This document shows positions 7,917 to 15,695 of a stretch of 40,975 nt of DNA, piece after piece. Source of the DNA: Melioribacteraceae bacterium (GTDB lineage: Bacteria; Bacteroidota; Ignavibacteria; Ignavibacteriales; Melioribacteraceae); contig JANQIV010000180.1 of NCBI GenBank assembly GCA_028282005.1, forward strand, positions 1-40,975. The letters run 5' to 3'. The position numbers were made by a program, and so were the translations under genes. Under the pieces are notes generated by a model. That model was not told the DNA's origin. It saw nothing but the letters and a program-made list of their open reading frames with translations, and made no database searches. Positions within the stretch are counted from its first letter, which is position 1. Each line of letters starts with the position of its first letter.

Positions 7917-8995
7917 TCTGCCTTTTTAGTTGTTGTCGTATAAATAGAATTAATTCCGATAAAAAACATAGCAATCATTTGCAAGGGATGAAGTAAAACA
8001 TTAAATGAAATATTTTGATTACTCATCCGTGAAATAAACATCCTAATGAGAATAATTATGAAAACATGAATTAGATAAAAATAGTTTTGAAAAACCAAAA
8101 TAAATGGTGAAACGAAAAGTGTAAAAAGAGTAATAAGTAATATCAAAAACACTGATGGATTTGTTTTAAAGCCAGGATAGAAATTTTTTGAGAATCCTTT
8201 TAATCCATCTGCAAATGAGTCATACATCCTGCAATTAACAACGTAGTTTCCTAAAAGAGTAATTATCTTTTCCCCTTTTGATTTCAATATCCGTGCAAAC
8301 TCCATGTCCTCAACAACATTATTTTTTACTGCTTCATGTCCGCCAATCTCAAAATATTTTTTCATTTCGAATAAAACGAATTGCCCATTTGCAGCCACAA
8401 AATTTTCATTCTTTGATGAGAATACTTTTTTAAGTGGAAGAAATGTCAACAATAACCAATTTACTAAAGGTACAACCAACCATTCACCAAATGAATTTAT
8501 AATCTGTGTAGAAAAACATGAAAGCATTTTGCAATCTTTTTTAAGCACTTCATTTATTACAAAACTAACCGCATTTTTTTCAAGTCTTACATCAGCATCA
8601 ATAAATAAAATGTATTCACCACTGGCGTGTTTTGATAATTGATGACAAGCCCAATTTTTTCCCAGCCAACCAAAAGGCAATTCTTTTCCTTTTATCAACT
8701 TAATTTTTGGATTATTAAGTTCTAAAACTTTTTGCTCGGTATTATCAGTCGATTTGTCATCACAAACAATTATTTCAATATTTTTATAATCCTGATTAAG
8801 TACCGACTCAATACAATTCGTAATATTTTCTTCTTCATTTCTTGCAGGAATTAAAACTGATACAAGTGGCACTTGAGATAATTCAACTTTTTGTTTTTTA
8901 AACCGTGGTGCGGTGAAATAATTGTAGAGCACAATTAGTAGAAATAAAATCACTGGGAACAATAATAAAAAAAATATGATTTGTTCAACGTTCAT
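7895..8995 (-). CDS. family 2 glycosyltransferase, probable carotenoid glycosyltransferase (CruC/CruG/CrtQ-like)
   Basis: A 366-residue membrane-anchored GT2. An N-terminal helix (about residues 6-26) is followed by PLVSVLIPARNEEENI, the nucleotide-binding VCDDKSTDNT, a conserved GWLGKNWAC, and the DXD-type FIDADVRL. VVEDMEFAR supplies the catalytic-base ED motif. Two or three C-terminal helices follow. This layout matches the CrtQ/CruC/CruG group that adds a sugar to carotenoid hydroxyls. Position between an acyltransferase and CruF supports glycosylation of the psi-end hydroxyl; sugar and site cannot be read from sequence. The start overlaps the acyltransferase stop by 4 bases. Confidence 0.82.
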   Translation of the reverse strand: MNVEQIIFFLLLFPVILFLLIVLYNYFTAPRFKKQKVELSQVPLVSVLIPARNEEENITNCIESVLNQDYKNIEIIVCDDKSTDNTEQKVLELNNPKIKLIKGKELPFGWLGKNWACHQLSKHASGEYILFIDADVRLEKNAVSFVINEVLKKDCKMLSCFSTQIINSFGEWLVVPLVNWLLLTFLPLKKVFSSKNENFVAANGQFVLFEMKKYFEIGGHEAVKNNVVEDMEFARILKSKGEKIITLLGNYVVNCRMYDSFADGLKGFSKNFYPGFKTNPSVFLILLITLFTLFVSPFILVFQNYFYLIHVFIIILIRMFISRMSNQNISFNVLLHPLQMIAMFFIGINSIYTTTTKKAEWKGRKI

Positions 8996-9654
8996 TTTTT
9001 ATCAAACAAATCTTTAGTGAATTTTCTTTCGAAAGAGCATTCCTCCAATAATCCAAGATTATTCAGAAACTCTTTTTCATAAATGTTGTAATCTTCTTTT
9101 ATTGTTTGCCCCTCAATAGGCTGGCCGAATCTGCATATTACTTCGGGTAATTTCTCTTCATAAAATTGTAATTTGAAACCAACCGGTAAAACGACCAAAT
9201 TGTTTTCAATAGAATTAATAAACAGTTTTAATCCCCTTTTTAGGTTTACTGATTTGGAATTAAAAGTTTCGATTTCGCCTTGAGGATAAATGATGGCAAC
9301 ATTATTAGAATCTGTAACAACTGATGCAGTATATTTTATTGTTTCTTTTATCGATATGCTTTTATCAGGGGCTATTGAATAAGCTCCGAGCTTGTTGAAA
9401 AACCAATATCTTTTAAGCTGATGCTCAAGCATCATTATATAGAATTTTCTATTGAAAATATTTTTATTAATAAAATCAATAAAAAATCCATCCCACCAAC
9501 TTATATGGTTCGGAGTGATTATTAATGATTTTTGATCATCAATAATCGGCGGTTCATTAACTAAGTAGAAATTACAAAAACTCTTTTTTAATTGATTTTT
9601 AATGTACGGATCGAAAATTAGTCGAGCCCAATGTTTATGATCTGCTTTAATCAT
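8992..9654 (-). CDS. PlsC-like acyltransferase, probable carotenoid-glycoside acyltransferase (CruD-like)
   Basis: A 220-residue lysophospholipid-acyltransferase-family enzyme. The HX4D catalytic motif is in TPNHISWWDGF, and YPQGEIE stands in the place of the FPEGT block. It lacks a clear membrane-spanning helix and may be peripheral. In green sulfur bacteria a CruC glycosyltransferase and a CruD acyltransferase together make acylated carotenoid glycosides. The same two activities are adjacent here inside a carotenoid operon, so esterification of the sugar is the likely role rather than phospholipid synthesis. Start and stop overlap both neighbours by 4 bases. Confidence 0.78.
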   Translation of the reverse strand: MIKADHKHWARLIFDPYIKNQLKKSFCNFYLVNEPPIIDDQKSLIITPNHISWWDGFFIDFINKNIFNRKFYIMMLEHQLKRYWFFNKLGAYSIAPDKSISIKETIKYTASVVTDSNNVAIIYPQGEIETFNSKSVNLKRGLKLFINSIENNLVVLPVGFKLQFYEEKLPEVICRFGQPIEGQTIKEDYNIYEKEFLNNLGLLEECSFERKFTKDLFDKK

Positions 9655-11144
9655 TGGACCGCATGATGTTTATTTATTAGCTCTGAAGCAATTTTCCCGG
9701 AAAGCAATACCAGAGGAATTCCCCCGCCTGGGTGTGCACTGCCCCCACAAAAATAGAGGCCATCAATTGATTTTGATTTATTTTGCTGACGCATAAATGC
9801 GGCTGATTTTGAGTTTGAAGAAATTCCGTAAATACTCCCGTAAGTACTTGAAGTCTTCTTTTCAATTCCTTGTGGTGTTAATATTTTTTCACAAACAATT
9901 TTATCTTTTAAATCGATTCCTAAAATCTTGTTAATCTTCTTTAGAATTATCCCTTTTGATTTTTTCACTTCATCATCCCAATTCTGTCCATCATCATAAG
10001 GAGTGTTAATCATAACAAACCAATTTTCATTACCTTCGGGGGCATCATCCTTTTTGAATTTAGAAGATATATAAATGTAAACTGTGGGATCTTCGGGACA
10101 GATTTTTTTCTCAAAAATGTCATCAAATTCTTTTTTATAATCTTCAGAAAATAAAATATTATGAACTTCCAATTCAGGGGATTGTGTTTTAACTCCCCAA
10201 TAAAAAACTAATGCAGAAGATGAAGGTTCAACTTTATTGTATTTATTTGATTCTCGATACGGATTAACATCCAACAAGTTGTGATATGTATTAAGAACAT
10301 CACTATTTGATAAAACTGCATTGTAATTGACGAAATCATTTCCGTAAACAATCCCAACAACTTTGTTTTTCTTGGTAACAATTTTGTCAACACGATTCAT
10401 AAAAATGAATTTCACACCAAGGTCTTCTGCTAATTTATGAAGGCCTTTGGTAATTGAATAAATTCCATCTTCAGCAATATATGCACCAAGATTGTATTCG
10501 ACATGCTGAATTACATTTAATGTTGCAGGGGCCTTAAATGGGGATGACCCATTATAAGTAGCGTATCTGTCAAATAACTGAATCGTCTTTGCATCCTTGA
10601 AGAAGCTTGCATTAGACTCATGCATAGTTCTAAATGGATCAATTTTATTGAACTGCAATAGAGTCTTAAGTGCTTTAATGTTTGCAAAATTCGATAATCC
10701 GGAAAAGCTATTAAACAAAAACAAATCAGCTGTTAACTCATATATTTTCTTTGAATAATCTAAATATTCTTTTACTGATTCTTTTGAATCAATAGTTTTA
10801 GAATTAATTTCTTTAGCTAATTTATCAACATCCGAATAAGCATTTAAAATAGTCGAATCCGGATAAAAATATTTACAAAGCACATCCAGTTTTTTTATTT
10901 GAATATAATTTTCAATATTCTTTCCGGCATATTTAAATATTCCTTTTAACACAAATGGCATTGTCAATAGAGAGGGGCCGGTATCAAATCTAAAATTAAA
11001 AAACTTTAGCTCGTTGGCTTTACCACCGGGTTTGTTGCTTTGCTCATAAACATGAACATCATAACCTTTGACTGCCAAATAAATTGCTGCCGAGAGTCCA
11101 CCTAAACCCGAACCAATGATCGCTATTTTACTTTTTTCAACCAT
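9651..11144 (-). CDS. crtD: carotenoid desaturase, CrtD-like (second CrtI-family paralogue)
   Basis: A 497-residue FAD-dependent CrtI-family protein. The N-terminal dinucleotide fold reads IAIIGSGLGGLSAAIYL, then EQSNKPGGKANE and FRFDTGPSLLTMP; the C-terminus has the FAD block CGGSAHPGGGIPLVLLSGK. It is clearly diverged from the crtI at 13194, so the two are not a recent duplication. In a monocyclic hydroxycarotenoid pathway the expected role is the C3',4' desaturation next to the 1'-hydroxyl (CrtD), extending conjugation. Lycopene synthesis is better assigned to the paralogue beside crtB. The role is inferred from context; a CrtN/CrtO-like activity cannot be excluded. The start overlaps the crtYcd stop by 22 bases, with AAAGAGAA as ribosome site. 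Confidence 0.78.
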   Translation of the reverse strand: MVEKSKIAIIGSGLGGLSAAIYLAVKGYDVHVYEQSNKPGGKANELKFFNFRFDTGPSLLTMPFVLKGIFKYAGKNIENYIQIKKLDVLCKYFYPDSTILNAYSDVDKLAKEINSKTIDSKESVKEYLDYSKKIYELTADLFLFNSFSGLSNFANIKALKTLLQFNKIDPFRTMHESNASFFKDAKTIQLFDRYATYNGSSPFKAPATLNVIQHVEYNLGAYIAEDGIYSITKGLHKLAEDLGVKFIFMNRVDKIVTKKNKVVGIVYGNDFVNYNAVLSNSDVLNTYHNLLDVNPYRESNKYNKVEPSSSALVFYWGVKTQSPELEVHNILFSEDYKKEFDDIFEKKICPEDPTVYIYISSKFKKDDAPEGNENWFVMINTPYDDGQNWDDEVKKSKGIILKKINKILGIDLKDKIVCEKILTPQGIEKKTSSTYGSIYGISSNSKSAAFMRQQNKSKSIDGLYFCGGSAHPGGGIPLVLLSGKIASELINKHHAVQ

Positions 11145-11806
11145 TTCTCTTTCGCCAACAAATAAAACAATAAATAAAATGATAACATTGAAAAATTATA
11201 AATAAAATCTTCAAGTGGAATAGTGATAAATCGAATCCCCCAAATTGCATTTGGATTATAACTTACAATCGGTAAAGAAGTTAAAATATAGTTTACGACA
11301 AGAAAAGGCAGTAAACAAAAAGAAATAAAAATCCAATAGATTTTCGACTGAAAAATTTTCTCATATAAAGTTATAGCAAGCAGAACAAATAAGGCAGCAG
11401 ACATAAACACAATTAAAGTATAATTTTGATCCCTAAAAAGCATGCCGGCAAGAAAAAATATAATCGACAAATAGAAATAAATTTTCTTATTGTAAAAAAT
11501 CTTTTTCTCTTTTAAGTAAAAACTAAAGGTCTCATAGATAAAGATGCACGAGTACGGAACAGTTATAAAAAACAATATTTCTTCAAGAGGCAGATGAAAG
11601 AATTTTATGCCTAAAATGTAATCAGAACTAAAAGACCAATCACCTCTCATTGTTGCAACAACATCCCAAGAAATATAAAGTGCGCCTGTAATTAAAAGAG
11701 AAATTAAAAGCGCCAAAAAATTTTTGTAAAACTTGAGTTTTTTCTCGAATGATAAAATTAGGGGGATTGCAATAGTGCCAATATTTATAAGTAGATATTC
11801 ACTCAT
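11123..11806 (-). CDS. crtYcd: lycopene cyclase, fused CrtYc-CrtYd type
   Basis: A 227-residue integral membrane protein with two copies of the lycopene cyclase domain. The first copy carries FFHLPLEEILFF (about residues 69-80) and the second ITIPLEDFIYNFSML (about 193-207). The PLEE/PLED acidic residues are the family's key feature. About seven hydrophobic helices are visible. Such fused cyclases make beta rings; with CruF acting on the other end, one-sided cyclisation to gamma-carotene-type products is expected. The ATG at 11806 overlaps the previous stop by 8 bases and is preferred to the TTG at 11821. Confidence 0.88.
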   Translation of the reverse strand: MSEYLLINIGTIAIPLILSFEKKLKFYKNFLALLISLLITGALYISWDVVATMRGDWSFSSDYILGIKFFHLPLEEILFFITVPYSCIFIYETFSFYLKEKKIFYNKKIYFYLSIIFFLAGMLFRDQNYTLIVFMSAALFVLLAITLYEKIFQSKIYWIFISFCLLPFLVVNYILTSLPIVSYNPNAIWGIRFITIPLEDFIYNFSMLSFYLLFYLLAKEKWLKKVK

Positions 11807-12362
11807 CAAACGCCAATTCAATTTTGTCGTTTAATATTTTTGATTCAACTTCGCTTAATTGATCGGTACGAAGCATAAATTCAATTATCCCTTTTGTTAT
11901 TGAGTTTTCAAGATTTGTATAATTTCCTTCTCGAATAAGTTCAATGATTTTTGCTTTATCTAAATCCTCAACATCATCGTAACCTAATACACCAGGCACG
12001 TAGTACAAAATTGAATACCTTAAAAATCTAATTTCCAAATTTTCCGGATCTTTTGATACAGCAACTCGGAATAAATCCATCGAATCATTTAGTTTACTCA
12101 TTTTTACAAACGGCCAAAAAGCATGTTTGGATTTTAGTGCCTCAGTTCCTGCTTGATATGCTAGTATTAAGGAGGGAAATTGGGATTCATCTTCACCAAA
12201 GTTAGTACTTATAATACTTTCCAGCGTATCGATTAGTTCGTCATCTTCAACAGCATTATAATAGGTATTACGGAGATTCTCTAAAAATGATTTGTCTTTT
12301 TCAAGTCCGTTTGAAAAAATGATAGTAGGAAGTAATAGCAACAAAAAATATTTTTTTAACAT
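11799..12362 (-). CDS. unknown exported protein inside the carotenoid operon
   Basis: A 187-residue protein with a clear signal peptide (MLKKYFLLLLLPTIIFSNG). The rest is soluble and mainly helical, with repeat-like pieces such as YQAGTEALKSKHAFWPFVKMS and MDLFRVAVSKDPENLEIRFLRYSILYY that recall TPR helices. An RFLRY motif precedes VPGVLGYDD. No enzyme motif is visible. Its ATG overlaps the crtB stop (TAATG), and crtYcd overlaps its own stop, so it is embedded and co-translated with pathway genes. If exported it would work in the periplasm or at the membrane face, perhaps in carotenoid placement or complex assembly; that is a guess. Confidence 0.7.
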   Translation of the reverse strand: MLKKYFLLLLLPTIIFSNGLEKDKSFLENLRNTYYNAVEDDELIDTLESIISTNFGEDESQFPSLILAYQAGTEALKSKHAFWPFVKMSKLNDSMDLFRVAVSKDPENLEIRFLRYSILYYVPGVLGYDDVEDLDKAKIIELIREGNYTNLENSITKGIIEFMLRTDQLSEVESKILNDKIELAFDE

Positions 12363-13207
12363 TAGGCAGTTTTAAACACCTTTACTTCGAAAATAGATTT
12401 AAACAATAGTCCTAATTTAACATAATTTGGAATTCTTACACGTTTTGAAAGTAATTCCGTAACACTTAGTTTTCTAATTTTATTAAATAGTCCGTAATAA
12501 TACTGGAAAGCAGAATACACACCAAGCTTAACTCCATCAGGTAGTTGCAATATACCCTTCAATGCTTCTTGAAATTCTTTTTCAACTTCTTCTTCTAAAA
12601 CTTTTTTATTTAAATCCGTGATGTCTGACTGATCATGCACATCCGGCAAATAGATTCTTTTTCTATCATCGAGGTCACTTTTAATATCTCTTAAAAAGTT
12701 TACCTTTTGAAATGCTGAACCGAGCATTTTTGCAGAATACTCAAGTTTATTGTATAAGTTTTCATCACCTTTGCAAAAAACTTTTAAACACATGAGTCCC
12801 ACAACTTCTGCTGAACCAAAAATATAATTGTCGTATTCGTTTCTTTCATAAGATGATTCATACAAATCCATTTCCATGCTATGTAAAAATGCATCAATCA
12901 ATTCATTTGTTATTCCATATTTTTTAACAACTATCTGAAATGAATTTAAAATCGGATTTGTTGAAATACCTTCATTAATTGCTTTGTAAGTTTCCGTTCT
13001 AAAATCTTGCAATAGTTTCTTTTTATCATGCCCGTCAAATGTATCTACGATTTCATCCGCAACTCTTACATACCCATAAATACCATAAATAGGTCCCCGG
13101 AACTCCGGAGAAAATGCTTTTATGCCAAGACTGAATGAAGTACTATATTCGTTCGTAAGTTTTCTGCTTAACTTAAAGCAAGTTTCATGATACTCATGCA
13201 AGGTCAT
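12362..13207 (-). CDS. crtB: phytoene synthase
   Basis: CrtB joins two geranylgeranyl diphosphates head to head into 15-cis-phytoene. From the ATG at 13207 it is 281 residues. The two Mg2+-diphosphate motifs are present: DEIVD (51-55) in YVRVADEIVDTF, and DIKSD (174-178) in NFLRDIKSDLDDRKRIYLP. A squalene-synthase-type role is less likely because of the adjoining desaturases and cyclase. An upstream in-frame TTG at 13213 adds only two residues. The start overlaps the end of crtI by 14 bases, the usual crtI-crtB coupling. Confidence 0.95.
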   Translation of the reverse strand: MTLHEYHETCFKLSRKLTNEYSTSFSLGIKAFSPEFRGPIYGIYGYVRVADEIVDTFDGHDKKKLLQDFRTETYKAINEGISTNPILNSFQIVVKKYGITNELIDAFLHSMEMDLYESSYERNEYDNYIFGSAEVVGLMCLKVFCKGDENLYNKLEYSAKMLGSAFQKVNFLRDIKSDLDDRKRIYLPDVHDQSDITDLNKKVLEEEVEKEFQEALKGILQLPDGVKLGVYSAFQYYYGLFNKIRKLSVTELLSKRVRIPNYVKLGLLFKSIFEVKVFKTA

Positions 13208-14666
13208 TTTCAATCCTTTCAGTTACTAATTTTGAACTAATTATTACCATTGGCAAACCGGTGCCGGGTGTAGTTGAAGCACCAACATAATAAAGATTAT
13301 TGAAATGCTCATCTTTATTTTTTGGCCTGAAAGCTCCCACTTGATTAATGTCGTGTGCTAATCCAAGGCCAGATCCTTTATATAGATTAAGCATATCAGC
13401 CCAGTCTTGCGGATCTAGTACTTTCTTAGTTACTATATTTTCACTTATGTCAAAACCTGTTCGTGCTGATAAATCATCAATTATGTTTTGCACTAATTCT
13501 TCTCTGTCACTCCAATCTTTTTTAAATCTTAAATCCGGTACTGGGCAAAGAATAAATAAATTTTCGTGTCCTTCAGGAGCAGAAGTCGGGTCCGACTTTG
13601 ATAGTGCATTTACATAATAATAAGGTTTCTGCGGACTGATTGAAGAAGTAAAAATCTTATCAGCATACGCCTTAAAATTATTTCCAAGAAAATAGTTATG
13701 GTGCATAATCTTATCAAGTTTTCCTTTAACACCCAAGTAAATTGTAAATGGTGCCAGTGTCCAATGCATTTTATCAAGTTTTTTCTCAGAGTAACTTTCC
13801 CTACCTAATATTTTTCCACGGAATGATGCGGCATCAGAATTCGAAACAAACAAATCTGCACTCCATCTTTTTCCGTTTTGGTCAATCATTTCGGCAACGG
13901 TACCGTTGGTATTTGCGTATCCAACTATCTCTGTATTATAATGAATTTCTACTCCTCGCTTTTCAAGAAGCTTCATCATTTCTTCAACAAGTTTGTACAT
14001 CCCACCTTTTACCCGCCAATAGCCATTGTATTTCATCTCTGTGTAGTTTAAAAGTGAGTAAATTGCCGGAGTCTGAAATGGAGTGGCTCCTAAAAAGAAC
14101 GCTACTAGAGAGAAAATTATTTTTACTTCCAGCGAATCAAATTTTTTATCGACTTCGCTCCACATATTTCTCATTAAATAAGGGATATGCTTTAAAGGTA
14201 CTCTCGATAATTTTAGTATGTAGCTAAGCTTACTTTCAAAATTTGATTTTACAACTTTATCTTCTGTATCGTGAAAAAACTGGCTGGCTTTTGCCAAATA
14301 TTCTTCTGCTTTTTTGGCTAATCCAGGTTCGATATCTTCAAATTCTTTTTCTAATTTTTGCAAATCTTTATATATCAATCTCGGTTTACTCTGTCCTTCA
14401 AAAAAGACTTGGTAAAGCGGATCTAATTCCTCTAATTCGATCGGGACTTTTTCATTTACACTATTAAATAATTCATCAAGCTCAAAGGTCATACTCATAA
14501 ATGAAGGACCCATGTCAAAACGAAAACCATCTTGCTGAATTACGTTTAGTCTTCCACCGGGTGTTGAATGCTTTTCAAGTATTGTTACTTTGTGCCCTTT
14601 GTCAGCTAGCCTTAATGCTGTTGACAAGCCTCCTAAACCTGAACCTATAATTATTACTTTTTTCAT
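13194..14666 (-). CDS. crtI: phytoene desaturase
   Basis: A 490-residue FAD-dependent desaturase that converts phytoene to lycopene. Visible are the N-terminal fold VIIIGSGLGGLSTALRLADK, KHSTPGGRLN, FRFDMGPSFMSM, and the C-terminal signature YYVGASTTPGTGLPMVIIS. Being first in the operon and overlapping crtB makes it the lycopene-forming copy; a diverged paralogue lies downstream at 9651. The ATG at 14666 follows a leader of about 100 bases shared with the divergent tfoX-like gene, in which an inverted repeat sits at 14729-14749. Confidence 0.94.
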   Translation of the reverse strand: MKKVIIIGSGLGGLSTALRLADKGHKVTILEKHSTPGGRLNVIQQDGFRFDMGPSFMSMTFELDELFNSVNEKVPIELEELDPLYQVFFEGQSKPRLIYKDLQKLEKEFEDIEPGLAKKAEEYLAKASQFFHDTEDKVVKSNFESKLSYILKLSRVPLKHIPYLMRNMWSEVDKKFDSLEVKIIFSLVAFFLGATPFQTPAIYSLLNYTEMKYNGYWRVKGGMYKLVEEMMKLLEKRGVEIHYNTEIVGYANTNGTVAEMIDQNGKRWSADLFVSNSDAASFRGKILGRESYSEKKLDKMHWTLAPFTIYLGVKGKLDKIMHHNYFLGNNFKAYADKIFTSSISPQKPYYYVNALSKSDPTSAPEGHENLFILCPVPDLRFKKDWSDREELVQNIIDDLSARTGFDISENIVTKKVLDPQDWADMLNLYKGSGLGLAHDINQVGAFRPKNKDEHFNNLYYVGASTTPGTGLPMVIISSKLVTERIENDLA

Positions 14667-14728
14667 TTCTAGATTTTTAGTCTTATTTTTGTTTTTTCAA
14701 ATTCTGAATACGTGTGTTATAACTTTTG

Positions 14729-14749
14729 TTGTGGATTTAAAGTTCACAA
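14729..14749. promoter_or_regulatory. inverted repeat in the divergent crtI / TfoX-like promoter region
   Basis: TTGTGGA (14729-14735) and TTCACAA (14743-14749) form a 7-7-7 dyad with one mismatch. It is the only clear symmetry between the two divergent genes, about 63 bases before the crtI start and 18 before the other ATG. A regulator site is possible. No good TAnnTTTG box could be placed for either gene. Confidence 0.35.
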
Positions 14750-14766
14750 AACAATAATATATTTTT

Positions 14767-15033
14767 ATGAGTAATAAGAAGAGTAAAATATCTAATCTAA
14801 GAAATCTTGGCCCAGTATCAGAAGAGCTTTTAAATTCTATTGAAATTTACACAATAGAAGATATAAAAGAAACTACTCCTGTTGTGATTTTTCATTTATT
14901 AAAATCAATGGGTCATAATGTTACGTTAAATTTTGTTTACGCTATGCAGGGTGCAATAATGGATTTACATTATCTTGAGATACCGGAAGAAATGAAATTT
15001 GAACTAAAACAAGAAATCGAGAGAATTGATTAA
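14767..15033 (+). CDS. TfoX C-terminal-domain protein
   Basis: An 88-residue protein matching only the C-terminal domain of TfoX: ISNLRNLGPVSEELLNSI, then IYTIEDIKET, and the signature GHNVTLNFVYAMQGAIMDLHY. This helix-hairpin-helix-like domain often occurs alone, without the N-terminal TfoX domain, and its biochemical role is not settled; competence regulation should not be assumed. The stop overlaps the next ATG (TAATG at 15031-15035), so it is co-translated with the membrane protein downstream. It is divergent from crtI. Confidence 0.85.
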   Translation: MSNKKSKISNLRNLGPVSEELLNSIEIYTIEDIKETTPVVIFHLLKSMGHNVTLNFVYAMQGAIMDLHYLEIPEEMKFELKQEIERID

Positions 15034-15695
15034 TGGTAACAGCAATTTTACAAATAGAAGACACAAATAAACTTTATAGATTGGCAACTATTCTCGCAAT
15101 AATCACAATTACTTACAATGTAATAGAAGGGATGTTATCGATCTATTTTGGCTTTGAAGACGAAACCCTTGCTCTGTTTGGCTTTGGTGTCGATTCATTT
15201 GTTGAAGTAGCATCCGGTGTTGGTATTCTGCACATGTTAACGAGAATAAAACTGAATCCAAATACTGATAAAGATAATTTTGAGAAAACTGCACTACGAA
15301 TTACAGGCAGCGGCTTTTATGTTTTAACAGCAGGAATAGTAGTTACTTCAATCATCAATTTGATAACCGGCCATGCACCTGAAACAACTTTTTGGGGAGT
15401 AATAATTTCTTCTATTTCAATTATCACTATGCGGGTGTTGATTCAATTTAAATTAACAGTCGGGAAAAGACTTAACTCAAATGCAATAATTGCCGATGCC
15501 AACTGCACAAAAGCTTGTTTGTATTTATCTGTAATTCTACTTGCTTCAAGTTTAGGTTATGAGTTAACCGGAATTGGTGGAATAGATTCAATCGGCGCAT
15601 TACTAATAGCTTATTTTACTTTCAAAGAAGGTAGAGAATCTTTTGAAAAAGCTAAAGGCGGCAACTGTGGCTGCGATGATGATTGTCATGCTTAA
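15033..15695 (+). CDS. cation-diffusion-facilitator-like membrane protein, atypical
   Basis: A 220-residue protein with about six hydrophobic helices laid out like a CDF (cation efflux) transporter: YNVIEGMLSIYFGF in helix 1, DSFVEVASG in helix 2, and an ADANCTKACLYLSVILL segment where helix 5 binds metal. The usual HxxxD pairs are not seen: helix 2 keeps Asp, but His is missing, and helix 5 carries Asp and Cys. There is no cytoplasmic C-terminal domain; instead the protein ends in GGNCGCDDDCHA, a short Cys/Asp/His tail that could bind a soft metal. Function as a metal exporter or metal-dependent membrane protein is inferred. Coupled to the TfoX-like gene; overlaps the convergent hflX by 4 bases. 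Confidence 0.72.
   Translation: MVTAILQIEDTNKLYRLATILAIITITYNVIEGMLSIYFGFEDETLALFGFGVDSFVEVASGVGILHMLTRIKLNPNTDKDNFEKTALRITGSGFYVLTAGIVVTSIINLITGHAPETTFWGVIISSISIITMRVLIQFKLTVGKRLNSNAIIADANCTKACLYLSVILLASSLGYELTGIGGIDSIGALLIAYFTFKEGRESFEKAKGGNCGCDDDCHA

Noticed and set aside
13348..14467. Three plus-strand frames opposite crtI
   Set aside because: They are antisense shadows of the strongly supported crtI frame and have no ribosome sites.
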